From Streptomyces jeddahensis (GTDB lineage: Bacteria > Actinomycetota > Actinomycetes > Streptomycetales > Streptomycetaceae), in the NCBI RefSeq assembly GCF_001642995.1, contig NZ_LOHS01000088.1, positions 62,001-126,000 of the forward strand: a DNA stretch of 64,000 bases, read 5' to 3'. Under the pieces are notes generated by a model. That model did no database searches and had not been told where the DNA came from. It saw nothing but the letters and a program-made list of their open reading frames with translations. Both the position numbers and the translations under genes were made by a program. Numbering within the stretch: the stretch's first letter is position 1; each line of letters opens with the position of its first letter. This document shows positions 43,078-51,606 of the stretch, in pieces.

Positions 43078-43215
43078 ATGGGCGAGTTTCTTGTGGCAGT
43101 ACTCGCGAGCGCCGCTGCCGCGATCGCCGAGGCGATCATCCTTCGCGTTCTGTGGCAGCTGTGGACGGCGTACTCGCGGTCGCTGCGCACGGCGACGGTC
43201 ATGGCCGCCGCCTGA
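43078..43215 (+). CDS. 45-aa small hydrophobic protein
   Basis: ATG at 43078 opens MGEFLVAVLASAAAAIAEAI, then ILRVLWQLWTAYSRSLRTAT and a short Ala tail, stop TGA 43213-43215. The first ~30 residues form one amphipathic or transmembrane helix. Codon third positions are mostly G/C, as expected for a real gene. It follows an AGAAAGA stretch. A TTCAGA-GATA-TCTGAA hairpin follows directly. No function known. Confidence 0.6.
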   Translation: MGEFLVAVLASAAAAIAEAIILRVLWQLWTAYSRSLRTATVMAAA

Positions 43216-43287
43216 TCTTTCAGAGATATCTGAATCCTCCGGCGCACGACAGGGCTGACGCCGCCGCGCGCCGGAACGTGACTTCGG

Positions 43288-43767
43288 TCAGACAGCCCTT
43301 CCGGCGGGCCTGACCGTCCGGGAGCCGCTCGCCTCTCGCGACTCCATGGCTTCCCTACGACCTTCCTTTCCCTTGCTGCGCAGCAGCCAGGTGGCCCCGC
43401 CGACGGCCACGGCGACGGGCCACTCGAGGGCCCCGGCCACGGTCAGCGCTCCCAGGCCGCCGTAGAAGGCGACGTCCTTGGCCTGCGGACGGCCCGGCCT
43501 GGGCAGCATCGACGTGGCCGCTCGGGCGGTGTGGGCCAGGTCCTGCCGGGTCAGGTAGGCAACCGGCATCGGAGGGTGGAACGTGTGCGTGTGGACGGTC
43601 ATACCCCCTGGTCCCTCATGGACGTGGGTCTCTTCGGCCCTCTCGGCCCTCTCGGCCCTCTCGGTCCTCGCGGGCGTCTTCTCCTCGACCCGCGTCGCTT
43701 CGGCCTTCTTGCGGGGCGTGGCTCGCGACGCGGTGGTCTTCCGCGTGGTCCTCGCTGTCGTGGGCAT
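43288..43767 (-). CDS. Small protein with basic tail, His motif and membrane segment, paired with P-type ATPase
   Basis: A 159-residue protein. Residues 1-35 are Thr/Ala/Lys/Arg-rich (TTARTTRKTTASRATPRKKA), like a histone-H1 tail. Then comes a charged ERAERAERAEE run and the His motif HVHEGPGGMTVHTHTFHPP, a potential metal site. The later part has a hydrophobic stretch (ALTVAGALEWPVAVAVGGATWLL). ATG at 43767 follows AAGGAGGAG. It is divergent from the large P-type ATPase with a shared 168-base promoter region, so it may be a metal-binding accessory. No named family recognised. Confidence 0.75.
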   Translation of the reverse strand: MPTTARTTRKTTASRATPRKKAEATRVEEKTPARTERAERAERAEETHVHEGPGGMTVHTHTFHPPMPVAYLTRQDLAHTARAATSMLPRPGRPQAKDVAFYGGLGALTVAGALEWPVAVAVGGATWLLRSKGKEGRREAMESREASGSRTVRPAGRAV

Positions 43768-43935
43768 CCGTCTCCTCCTTTCGTCCGAGAACGGTACGTC
43801 CCACCTCACTTTCCATTCTGACGCGCAAACGGACGCAGGACGCCGCCGAAAGCGCGTCGATTGAAGCTGTGATTCCCGGCTACCCGTGGTACGGCTAATA
43901 AGACCTGCCCAAGTCCAGAAAGCCGGTGACGCACA

Positions 43936-46900
43936 GTGGGAATTCCGGGAAGCGGACTGCTGCGCGCCGTCGCGTCGTCCGCTGCCGGTGTCCTGGGTGG
44001 GGCCACCGAGCCACGGGTGCGTTCTTTCGAGGAGCGGTTCCACGTCGGCGTACGCGGGCTGCGCGACCGCAGTGAGGCCGATGCCGCGCTGCTCGTGCGG
44101 GACCTCGAGGAAGCACTCTCCGCTCTGCCCTCCGTGCGCTGGGCCGTGGTCAACACCGTCCTGGAACATGTCGTCGTCACCATCGACGGCGGGGCCGAGG
44201 CCGAGGCCGTCGTGGAGGCCCTGGTCGCCGCGGTCGAAGCCGTCGAGGAGAAGCACGGCGCCGAAGGGCCGCTGCCCGAACACCCGCAGTCGGGAGGGCC
44301 GGTCCGGCGCGCCGTGGGCGCCATGGCCGTGCATCTCGCCGCCGCGCCCTTGGCCACCGCGGCACGGCTCACCCGCCGCACCCCCATTCCGGCCGGGATC
44401 GCCGCACTCGTCCCGCTGGTCGACTACCAGCCCCGGCTGCGGCGCCTCGTGGAGAGCGCTCTCGGCCCCCGGAACGCCGACATGCTCATGACGGGAGCAG
44501 CCGCCTTCTTCCAGGCCGGCACCGGCGGTTTCTTCGGAATCGGCGTGGACACCGTCCGGCACGCCCTGCGCGTCTTGGAGGCGGACGCCGAGCGTGCGGC
44601 CTGGACCGCGGCCGAGTCCCGCCTCACGGGCGCGCCGCACGGAGCCGGCGCCACCGGTGCGACGGGAACGCCACCGCCACGCGAAGTGCCCCTGAACGAC
44701 GGGCCGGTCGAGCGCTACGCCGAGAACCAGTCGGCGGCCGTCGCGGCAGCCTCCTTCGCCGGTTCGCTGCTCGTGACCCGGCGCCCCGCCCGAGCGGCGG
44801 CGGGAGCGCTCGCGGCGATCCCCAAAGCACCGGTGATGGCCCGCGAAGGCTTCGCCTGCGTCCTGGGCAGAGGACTGGCCCGACGGGGCACCGTCGTCGC
44901 GCGGCCGGACGCACTCCGCCGACTCGACCGGATCGGCACCGTCCTGCTCGACACGGACGTCTTGGGCACCGGCGCGTATCTCCTCAGCGACCTGGTGCCC
45001 CTCGACGAGGACGCACAGCCGGGCGAACTCGCCGCGACCGCGCACCGGCTCTTCGACCGCTCCGCCCCCGACCGGACCCACCGGGACGGCGCCTGGGCGC
45101 TGGGCCCCCTCGAGCGCCTGCCTCTCCAGGGACGCAAAGGCGCCCAGGCCCGGGACAGACTGCGGCGCGGCGGCGCGCACCTCGTACTCGGCCTGGCGCA
45201 CGACCGCCGCCTGATGGCCGTCATCAGCGTGACACCGGAGGTCCACGACACCGCGAGCGCGCTCGTCCCCGCCGCCCACGCGGCCGGGCTCACCGTCCTG
45301 ACCGCGGGCGGGCACACCACCGATGCGGCCGTCCGCGAGGCCGACGGCGTGATGGACGGCGGCGACCGGCTGCCCGACTCCGTACGGGACCTGCAGCGCG
45401 ACGGCACCGGCGTACTCGTCATTTCCCGGCACCGGGCCGCGCTCCAGGCCGCAGACGTCGGCGTGGGGGTGACCGGCGCGGACGGAGCGCCGCCCTGGGG
45501 CGCCGACCTGTACGTCGACGCCGACCCCGCCGCGGCCGTCGTCGTCGTGGAAGCGTGCCGCGCCGCACGCGAAGCCGCACACCGCGGCGTGCGCCTGGCA
45601 CAGGCATCGGCCGCCATCGGCGCGGCCACGGCCATGGCCGGCCGATCACCGCGTACGGCCGCCCGCAGCATGACGGCCTTCAACGGCGCAGCCGCCCTCG
45701 GCATCGCGACCGGCGTCTGGTCGGCCGCGCGGCTTTTGCGGCATCCCGCCCCGCCCCCCACCAGCCAGTATCCGTGGCATGCGATGGATCCGGCCACCGT
45801 GCTCGCCCGAACCGGGGCCAGGGACAGCGGACTTACGGCCGAGGAAGCCCGGGCACGAGCCGTACCGGCGGGTGAACAGGCCCGAGCACCCTCGCTGTTC
45901 AGGGCCTACCTCACAGAAATGGCCAACCCGCTCACGCCGATCCTGGGCGCGGGAGCGGCTCTGTCGGCAGCGGTCGGCGCGGTCCTCGACGCCGGCCTGA
46001 TCATCGCCGTCACCGCCGTGTCCGGGCTGATCGGAGCGATCCAACGCCACTCGACGGACCGTGCGGTCTCCCGGCTGCGCCGGGAGTCGGCGGTCATGGC
46101 CACCGTGGTACGCGACGGGCGGGAGACCACCGTCCCGGCCGACGAACTGGCCGTCGGGGACGTGGTGATCCTGAACGCCGGCGACGTCGTACCCGCCGAC
46201 TGCCGCCTGCTGGAGGTCCATCACTTCGAGGCGGACGAGTCCGCGCTGACCGGCGAGTCCCTGCCGGTCGCCAAGGATGCGACGCCCGTGCTGGCATCGG
46301 CCATGGCGGACCGTACGTCGATGGTCTACGAGGGCACCACCGTGGCCGCCGGACGAGGCCGGGCCGTGGTCGTCGCCACCGGTACCGCTACGGAGGCGGG
46401 CCGTGCCGCGGTGGACGAGCGCCGCGCCGCGCCGGAGGTCGGTGTCGAACGCCGTCTGGCCGACATCACCCGTACGACGATGCCGGTGGCGCTCGGTTCG
46501 GCCGCGGCGGTGATGGCCGCAGGACTGCTGCGCGGCCGGCCGGCCCGCGACACCATCGGCGCAGGCGTCGGACTTGCGGTGGCCAGCGTTCCTGAAGGGC
46601 TGCCGTTCCTCGTCTCGGCGGCCCAACTCGCCGCCGCTCGAAGGCTGTCCGCGCGAGGTGCCCTGGTACGCGATCCCCGCACGATCGAGGCCGCCGGCCG
46701 CACCGACGTGCTGTGCTTCGACAAGACCGGCACCCTCACCCACGGCCGGATCTCCCTGGTCGCCGTCTCATCGGACGGCGCCAGCCGACCCCTCGAGGAC
46801 CTGGCGGACCCTCAGCGTGCCGTACTCGCCTCCGCGCTGCGGGCGACGCCGCGCCCGCACGGCGACCACGGCCTCGAACACGCCACCGACGGCGCGGTCG

Positions 46901-48324
46901 TCGCGGGCGCCGAGGAGGCGGGCGTGAGCCGCACGACGAGCGCGCCGGGCTGGCGGCGGTCCGCCAGCCTGCCGTTCGAACCGAGCCGCGGCTTCCACGC
47001 CACCCGCGGCCGCTACGGCGGGAGCTGGATGCTTTCGGTGAAGGGAGCGCCGGAAGAGGTCGTGGGACGATGCGCCACACGCGGCGGCAAGCCTCTGAAC
47101 GACAAGGGCAGGGACGGCATCCTGGCGGCCGGTGAGAAACTGGCCGCCGAGGGCCACCGGGTCCTCGCCGTCGCGGAGTCGAGGGACACCACCGACGGCG
47201 CTCTCACCGACGACGCGGTCACCGGACTGGACTTCCTCGGCTTCCTCGCCTTCGCCGACCGGGTGCGCGGCACCGCCGCCGACGCGGTGCGCCAACTCGT
47301 GGACGCCGGCGTGCACATCGTGATGATCACCGGCGACCACCCGGGCACCGCCGACGCCACGGCCAGGGACCTCGGCGTGCTGGACGGCCGCCGGACGGTG
47401 ACGGGCGCCGAACTCGACGAGCTCGACGACCGCGCGCTCGACAAGCTGCTGCCGGAGGTCGGCGTCGTGGCCCGCGGCACACCCGTCCACAAGGTCCGCG
47501 TGGTGCGGGCGTTCCAGCGCCTCGGCCGGACGGTCGCCATGACCGGCGACGGCGCCAACGACGCCCCCGCCATCCGGCTCGCTGACGTCGGCATCGCCTT
47601 CGGGACGCGGGCCACCCCGGCCGCACGCGCCGCCGCCGACCTCGTCGTGACCGACAACCAGCTGGAGACGGTCCTCGCCGCCCTCGTGGAAGGCCGTGCG
47701 ATGTGGGCGTCCGTACGCCAGGCCCTGGCGATCCTCGTCGGCGGCAACCTCGGCGAGATCGCGTTCACGCTGCTCGGCGCGGCCGCCACCGGCACCTCTC
47801 CGCTGACGGCCCGTCAACTCCTGCTGGTGAATCTCTTCACCGACCTCGCCCCGGCCATGGCCGTCGCGCTGCGCCCGCCTCACCCCGAGGCGGCCGAACG
47901 CATGCTCCACGAAGGGCCCGAGGCGTCCCTCGGCTCGGCCCTCACCGAGGAGACCGTCGTACGCGCCGTGGCCACCACGCTGGGCGCCACCGCCGGCTGG
48001 CTCGCCGCCCGCTTCACGGGCCGCGCCGCCCGCGCCCGCACCGTCGCCCTCGTGGCGCTCGTCGGTACGCAGCTCGGGCAGACGCTCCTGGCCGGCGGCC
48101 GGAGCCGGACGATCGTCGCCGCGTCCCTGGGGTCCATGGCCGCACTCGCGGCCGTCGTCCAGATCCCCGGCCTCAGCCACTTCTTCGGCTGCACCCCGCT
48201 CGGGCCCGTCGGCTGGGCCATCGCCCTGTCCGCCGCGACAGCCGCGACGGCGAGCTCGCTCCTCCTCCCGCCGGTGGTGAGGAGGGCCCCGGCGGTGGTG
48301 AGCAGGGTCCGCGCCGCGCTGTGA
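43936..48324 (+). CDS. Very large CtpI-like P-type ATPase, 1462 aa
   Basis: Residues ~600-1460 form a complete P-type pump: TGESLPVAKD (A domain), PEGLP in the fourth core helix, phosphorylation motif CFDKTGTLTHG (Asp ~929), MTGDGANDAPAIRLADVG (hinge) and four or more C-terminal helices. The first ~600 residues hold a ferredoxin-like HMA-type domain without CxxC (SALPSVRWAVVNTVLEHVVVTIDGG) and a second degenerate ATPase-like half (DTDVLGTGAYLLSDLVPL, DRRLMAVISVTPEVHD). This duplicated layout resembles mycobacterial CtpI/CtpH. PEGLP fits Ca/Na/K-like pumps more than CPx metal pumps. The ion is unknown. GTG start. Confidence 0.88.
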   Translation: MGIPGSGLLRAVASSAAGVLGGATEPRVRSFEERFHVGVRGLRDRSEADAALLVRDLEEALSALPSVRWAVVNTVLEHVVVTIDGGAEAEAVVEALVAAVEAVEEKHGAEGPLPEHPQSGGPVRRAVGAMAVHLAAAPLATAARLTRRTPIPAGIAALVPLVDYQPRLRRLVESALGPRNADMLMTGAAAFFQAGTGGFFGIGVDTVRHALRVLEADAERAAWTAAESRLTGAPHGAGATGATGTPPPREVPLNDGPVERYAENQSAAVAAASFAGSLLVTRRPARAAAGALAAIPKAPVMAREGFACVLGRGLARRGTVVARPDALRRLDRIGTVLLDTDVLGTGAYLLSDLVPLDEDAQPGELAATAHRLFDRSAPDRTHRDGAWALGPLERLPLQGRKGAQARDRLRRGGAHLVLGLAHDRRLMAVISVTPEVHDTASALVPAAHAAGLTVLTAGGHTTDAAVREADGVMDGGDRLPDSVRDLQRDGTGVLVISRHRAALQAADVGVGVTGADGAPPWGADLYVDADPAAAVVVVEACRAAREAAHRGVRLAQASAAIGAATAMAGRSPRTAARSMTAFNGAAALGIATGVWSAARLLRHPAPPPTSQYPWHAMDPATVLARTGARDSGLTAEEARARAVPAGEQARAPSLFRAYLTEMANPLTPILGAGAALSAAVGAVLDAGLIIAVTAVSGLIGAIQRHSTDRAVSRLRRESAVMATVVRDGRETTVPADELAVGDVVILNAGDVVPADCRLLEVHHFEADESALTGESLPVAKDATPVLASAMADRTSMVYEGTTVAAGRGRAVVVATGTATEAGRAAVDERRAAPEVGVERRLADITRTTMPVALGSAAAVMAAGLLRGRPARDTIGAGVGLAVASVPEGLPFLVSAAQLAAARRLSARGALVRDPRTIEAAGRTDVLCFDKTGTLTHGRISLVAVSSDGASRPLEDLADPQRAVLASALRATPRPHGDHGLEHATDGAVVAGAEEAGVSRTTSAPGWRRSASLPFEPSRGFHATRGRYGGSWMLSVKGAPEEVVGRCATRGGKPLNDKGRDGILAAGEKLAAEGHRVLAVAESRDTTDGALTDDAVTGLDFLGFLAFADRVRGTAADAVRQLVDAGVHIVMITGDHPGTADATARDLGVLDGRRTVTGAELDELDDRALDKLLPEVGVVARGTPVHKVRVVRAFQRLGRTVAMTGDGANDAPAIRLADVGIAFGTRATPAARAAADLVVTDNQLETVLAALVEGRAMWASVRQALAILVGGNLGEIAFTLLGAAATGTSPLTARQLLLVNLFTDLAPAMAVALRPPHPEAAERMLHEGPEASLGSALTEETVVRAVATTLGATAGWLAARFTGRAARARTVALVALVGTQLGQTLLAGGRSRTIVAASLGSMAALAAVVQIPGLSHFFGCTPLGPVGWAIALSAATAATASSLLLPPVVRRAPAVVSRVRAAL

Positions 48325-48358
48325 AGGGCCGACCGGCGTCCTTACCCGCGGAAGGTCC

Positions 48359-48961
48359 TCACTCGTAGAACTTCCGGCCCTCGCGCAGCATCTCCACGAA
48401 CTGCGCCAGGCGCCGCGCCCGCGTCTCGGGACGCTTCGCCGTCTGCAGGCGGTGGTAAAGGGCGTAGCGGTTACGGCTGTCGAGGCCGGCGTAGAACGCG
48501 GCCGCCACGGGGTCGGCGTCCAGGGCTGCCTGCAGGTCCTCGGGGACGGTGGCCGCGGCCTGCCCGGCGTAGGCGGCGTCCCACCGGCCGTCCGCCTTGG
48601 CCCGCTCCACCTCGCGCAGCCCCGCCGGCCGCATCAGACCCCGCTCGGTGAGGACCCGCACCTTCTCCCGGTTGATCTGCGACCAGGCGCTGCGCGGACG
48701 GCGCGGGCAGTACCGCTGCAGGAAGTACGTGTCGTCCTCCCGCTTGCGCTGCCCGTCGATCCACCCGAAGCACAGGGCCACGTCGAGGGCCTGTGGCGCG
48801 GTGACCGTGGTCTCTCCTGTGCCCTTCTTGGCTATCCGCAACCACACGCCGGTGCTCCGGTCGTGGTGCTCCTCCAGCCACGCCGTCCAGGCCCCCTGGT
48901 CGGCGAAGCGGTGGGTGGGCTCCGGCTGGGGTCCGGGTCCGGCGCGCTCAGCTGGCGTCAT
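48359..48961 (-). CDS. YdeI/OmpD-associated family protein
   Basis: A 200-residue protein with STGVWLRIAKKGTGETTVT, ALDVALCFGWIDGQRKREDD, YFLQRYCPRRPRSAWSQINREKV and the C-terminal domain NRYALYHRLQTAKRPETRARRLAQFVEML. This is the YdeI family (DUF1801-like and Bacteriocin-protection domains), linked in other bacteria to peptide or stress resistance. Start ATG at 48961. Convergent with the P-type ATPase gene. Confidence 0.85.
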   Translation of the reverse strand: MTPAERAGPGPQPEPTHRFADQGAWTAWLEEHHDRSTGVWLRIAKKGTGETTVTAPQALDVALCFGWIDGQRKREDDTYFLQRYCPRRPRSAWSQINREKVRVLTERGLMRPAGLREVERAKADGRWDAAYAGQAAATVPEDLQAALDADPVAAAFYAGLDSRNRYALYHRLQTAKRPETRARRLAQFVEMLREGRKFYE

Positions 48962-49060
48962 GGCGGCATCCAAGCGGAGGCGGGCGGGCCGTGCAACGAT
49001 GCCAACGATGCCGCCGAGGATTCGCCGTCGGGCCGTACGCACGAAGCGACTGCCGGGCCG

Positions 49061-49759
49061 TCAGTCCTGCCCGCCCGGCGCACGCGCGGCGAGGGCGGCG
49101 AGCAGCAGGTCCACCGCTTCCTCGAAGGAGCTCTCGGCCATGGCGTGCAGCTCGCCGCGTGCCGTGCTCAGGGCCGGGTACGTCTCGGGGTCCGCGGCCT
49201 GGTAGACCTCCGTCCACGCCTGCTGGTCGGCCTCGCGCTGTTGCGGGGGCAGGGCCAGGCAGGCGGCGTCCATGGCCGCGTGGCTGAGGACGGTGTCGAT
49301 GAACGCCAGGTAGAGACGGACCGCGCGATCCGGGGCGAAGCCCGCCGACAGCAGCAAGCCCACTCCCGTCTCCACGGCGCGGAACTCGTTCTCGCGGCGG
49401 GTCACGCGGTACGAGGCCATGGCGGCCGCACGCGGATGGGCGAGGTAACCGGCGCGCACGCGCAGCGCCATCTCGCGGAGCGAGGCGACCCAGTCGGGGC
49501 CCGGGGTGAACCCCTCCATGGCGTCCCCGATGATCCGGTCGGCGACGGCCAGCAGCAGGTCGTCGGTGTTGCGGAAGTAGCGATAGAGCGCGCTCGGGTC
49601 GCATCCCAGGGCGCTGCCGAGACGTCGTACGCTCAGCGCCTCGGGACCGTGCTCGCCGATGAGCCGCAGCGCGGTCTCCACGATCAGGTCCTGGGACAGC
49701 AGCACCCCCGAGCGGGTGGGACGACGGCGTCTGTTCTCCTGGGGCACACGGGTGGTCAT
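49061..49759 (-). CDS. TetR-family transcriptional regulator
   Basis: A 232-residue regulator with HTH VETALRLIGEHGPEALSVRRLGSALGCDPSALYRYFRN and a TetR_C-type ligand domain. Basic N-terminal tail NRRRRPTRSG. It is divergent from an APC permease, with a GTCAAC/GTTGAC palindrome in the shared 169-base gap, so it very likely represses the permease and the amidohydrolase behind it. Ligand unknown, perhaps an amine or amide transported by the permease. Confidence 0.88.
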   Translation of the reverse strand: MTTRVPQENRRRRPTRSGVLLSQDLIVETALRLIGEHGPEALSVRRLGSALGCDPSALYRYFRNTDDLLLAVADRIIGDAMEGFTPGPDWVASLREMALRVRAGYLAHPRAAAMASYRVTRRENEFRAVETGVGLLLSAGFAPDRAVRLYLAFIDTVLSHAAMDAACLALPPQQREADQQAWTEVYQAADPETYPALSTARGELHAMAESSFEEAVDLLLAALAARAPGGQD

Positions 49760-49832
49760 ACCGGTTCCTCTCTTCCGCCGCCCCGGCGCTCTGTGCCGGC
49801 CGGTTGCAGTGAACGGCGCGGCACAGGCTTAT

Positions 49833-49847
49833 GTCAACACCGTTGAC
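49833..49847. promoter_or_regulatory. TetR operator candidate
   Basis: GTCAACACCGTTGAC is a perfect 6-bp inverted repeat with a 3-base centre, lying between the divergent TetR and permease genes and next to a TTATGT -10-like sequence. Confidence 0.65.
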
Positions 49848-49928
49848 GCAAAGTGCAGCCTCGTTGTTCCATCGCATCTCCGCACGGCTCTTCCCCGCCC
49901 GCCCCCGTCCCCGCGAGGAGCCCTCCCG

Positions 49929-51440
49929 ATGACCCTCAACGCACCCAGACCAGCCCAGTCCGCTTCCCCCGCCCCACTGCGCCGCTCCCTCGGCGTCGTC
50001 GACGGCGTCGCCATCGCCGCCTCCAGCACGGCGGCCACCACCAGCATCGCCATCGGCATGGGCACCATCGCCGCCACCGTGGGGCTCCAGGCGCCCGCCC
50101 TCCTGCTGTTGGCGTTCCTGCCCGTGCTCGGCATCGCCACCGCCTACGCCCGCCTCAACCGCTCGGAACCCAACTGCGGCAACGGCTACGTATGGGTCGG
50201 CAAGTCCCTCGGCCCCTGGCCCGGCTTTCTGACCGGCTGGGTCACCCTGGTCGGTTCGATCATCTTCCTCGCCTATACCAGCGCGGTCACCGGCTCGGTC
50301 GTGCTGATCTTCGCCAACAAGGCGGGCCTGGACAGCCTCGCCGGGATCGCCCTCGATCCGACGTCCACCGCAGTCAGCACCGTCGTCGGACTGGTGACCC
50401 TGACGGCGGTCACGGCCATGGCCGTGACCGGGGTGCGCAGTGCCACCCGCCTGCAGTTCGGGCTTCTGGTCTTCGAGTACGCCGTGCTGCTGGGCTTCTG
50501 TACGTGGGCTCTGGTCACCGGCGAGCAGCAGTTCTCGCTGTCGTGGTTCAACCCGTTCGAGATGTCCAGCGGCACGGCGTTCGCGCAGGGACTGGTCCTG
50601 GCGGTGTTCTTCTTCTGGGGCTGGGACGCGGCCTTCAGCGTCACCGAGGAGACCAGGAGCCCCGGCGACTCGGCCCGCGGCGGCTTCATCGCCCTGTTCG
50701 CCATGCTCGGCCTGTTCCTCTTCGCCTCCGTCGCCTTCCAGCGGGAGATGAGCCTGCCCGAACTGATCAAGAACGGCCCCCAGGCACTCCCGTACCTCGG
50801 CGCCAAGCTGGCCGCCGAACCGTGGGCGAGTCTGCCCCTGCTCGCGCTGATGTTCTCGGCCGTCGCCTCCGTGCAGGCCGCCGTCATCCCCACCGCCCGC
50901 GGGCTGCTGGCCATGGGCCGCGACCGCACCCTGGGCCCGGTGTGGACCCGCGTCCACCCCAAGTACGGCACCCCCGCCGCCGGAACCGTCATCGTGATGT
51001 CGATCGCCGCCGGCATCGCCCTGCTGGCCGTGGCCATCCCCAAGCTCAGCGACATGCTGCTGGCCGCCGTCAACGCCATCGGCCTGGTCGTCGCCCTCTA
51101 CTACGGCCTCACCGCCCTCGCGTGCGCCGTCCGCTTCCGCGCCGCCCGCCGCGACGGACTCCGGGAGGCACTGCTCGCGGTCGGCGTACCCGCCGCGTCC
51201 GGCCTGGTCCTGCTCGGCCTCGGCGCCTACCTCGGGTACTCGTACCTCACCATGAGCGACCACTTCGAACTCAGCCCCGACAACGGCTGGTTCATGTTCT
51301 CGCTGCCCGCCACCATCGTCGTCAGCGGGCTCGTGATGGCCGCCGTCGCCAAGTACGCCCGCCGCTCGCCGTACTTCGCCACCGGACGCGGCACCGACGC
51401 CGACGCCCTCGCCCTGCCCATGGACCGCACGGCCCTCTGA
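49929..51440 (+). CDS. APC-superfamily amino acid/polyamine permease
   Basis: A 503-residue transporter with ~12 transmembrane helices. Typical motifs: LGVVDGVAIAASSTAATTSI in helix 1, RLNRSEPNCGNGYVWVGKSLGPWPGF in helix 2-3, FFWGWDAAFSVTEETRSPG in helix 6. ATG at 49929 follows GAGGAGCC. The amidohydrolase 166 bases downstream reads the same way, suggesting uptake followed by hydrolysis of an N-containing compound, both under the divergent TetR. Substrate not readable. Confidence 0.88.
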   Translation: MTLNAPRPAQSASPAPLRRSLGVVDGVAIAASSTAATTSIAIGMGTIAATVGLQAPALLLLAFLPVLGIATAYARLNRSEPNCGNGYVWVGKSLGPWPGFLTGWVTLVGSIIFLAYTSAVTGSVVLIFANKAGLDSLAGIALDPTSTAVSTVVGLVTLTAVTAMAVTGVRSATRLQFGLLVFEYAVLLGFCTWALVTGEQQFSLSWFNPFEMSSGTAFAQGLVLAVFFFWGWDAAFSVTEETRSPGDSARGGFIALFAMLGLFLFASVAFQREMSLPELIKNGPQALPYLGAKLAAEPWASLPLLALMFSAVASVQAAVIPTARGLLAMGRDRTLGPVWTRVHPKYGTPAAGTVIVMSIAAGIALLAVAIPKLSDMLLAAVNAIGLVVALYYGLTALACAVRFRAARRDGLREALLAVGVPAASGLVLLGLGAYLGYSYLTMSDHFELSPDNGWFMFSLPATIVVSGLVMAAVAKYARRSPYFATGRGTDADALALPMDRTAL

Positions 51441-51606
51441 CGCCCACCCTGCACGGCACCGTGTCGCCGCCCAACTCCCGCCCTGCCCTTCGCGGTACGG
51501 CCGTCTGGCGCCCACCCTGCGCATGGCACCATGCGGCAGTCCGCCCCCGGCCCCGCCCATGGCCAGGACAGCCGTCCGGCCCGCACCCACCTTGGAGTCC
51601 ACCTTC

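Noticed and set aside
43620..43680. CTCGGCCCT direct repeats as a regulatory repeat
   Set aside because: They encode the ERAERAERAEE run of the small protein on the minus strand, so they are coding slippage repeats.
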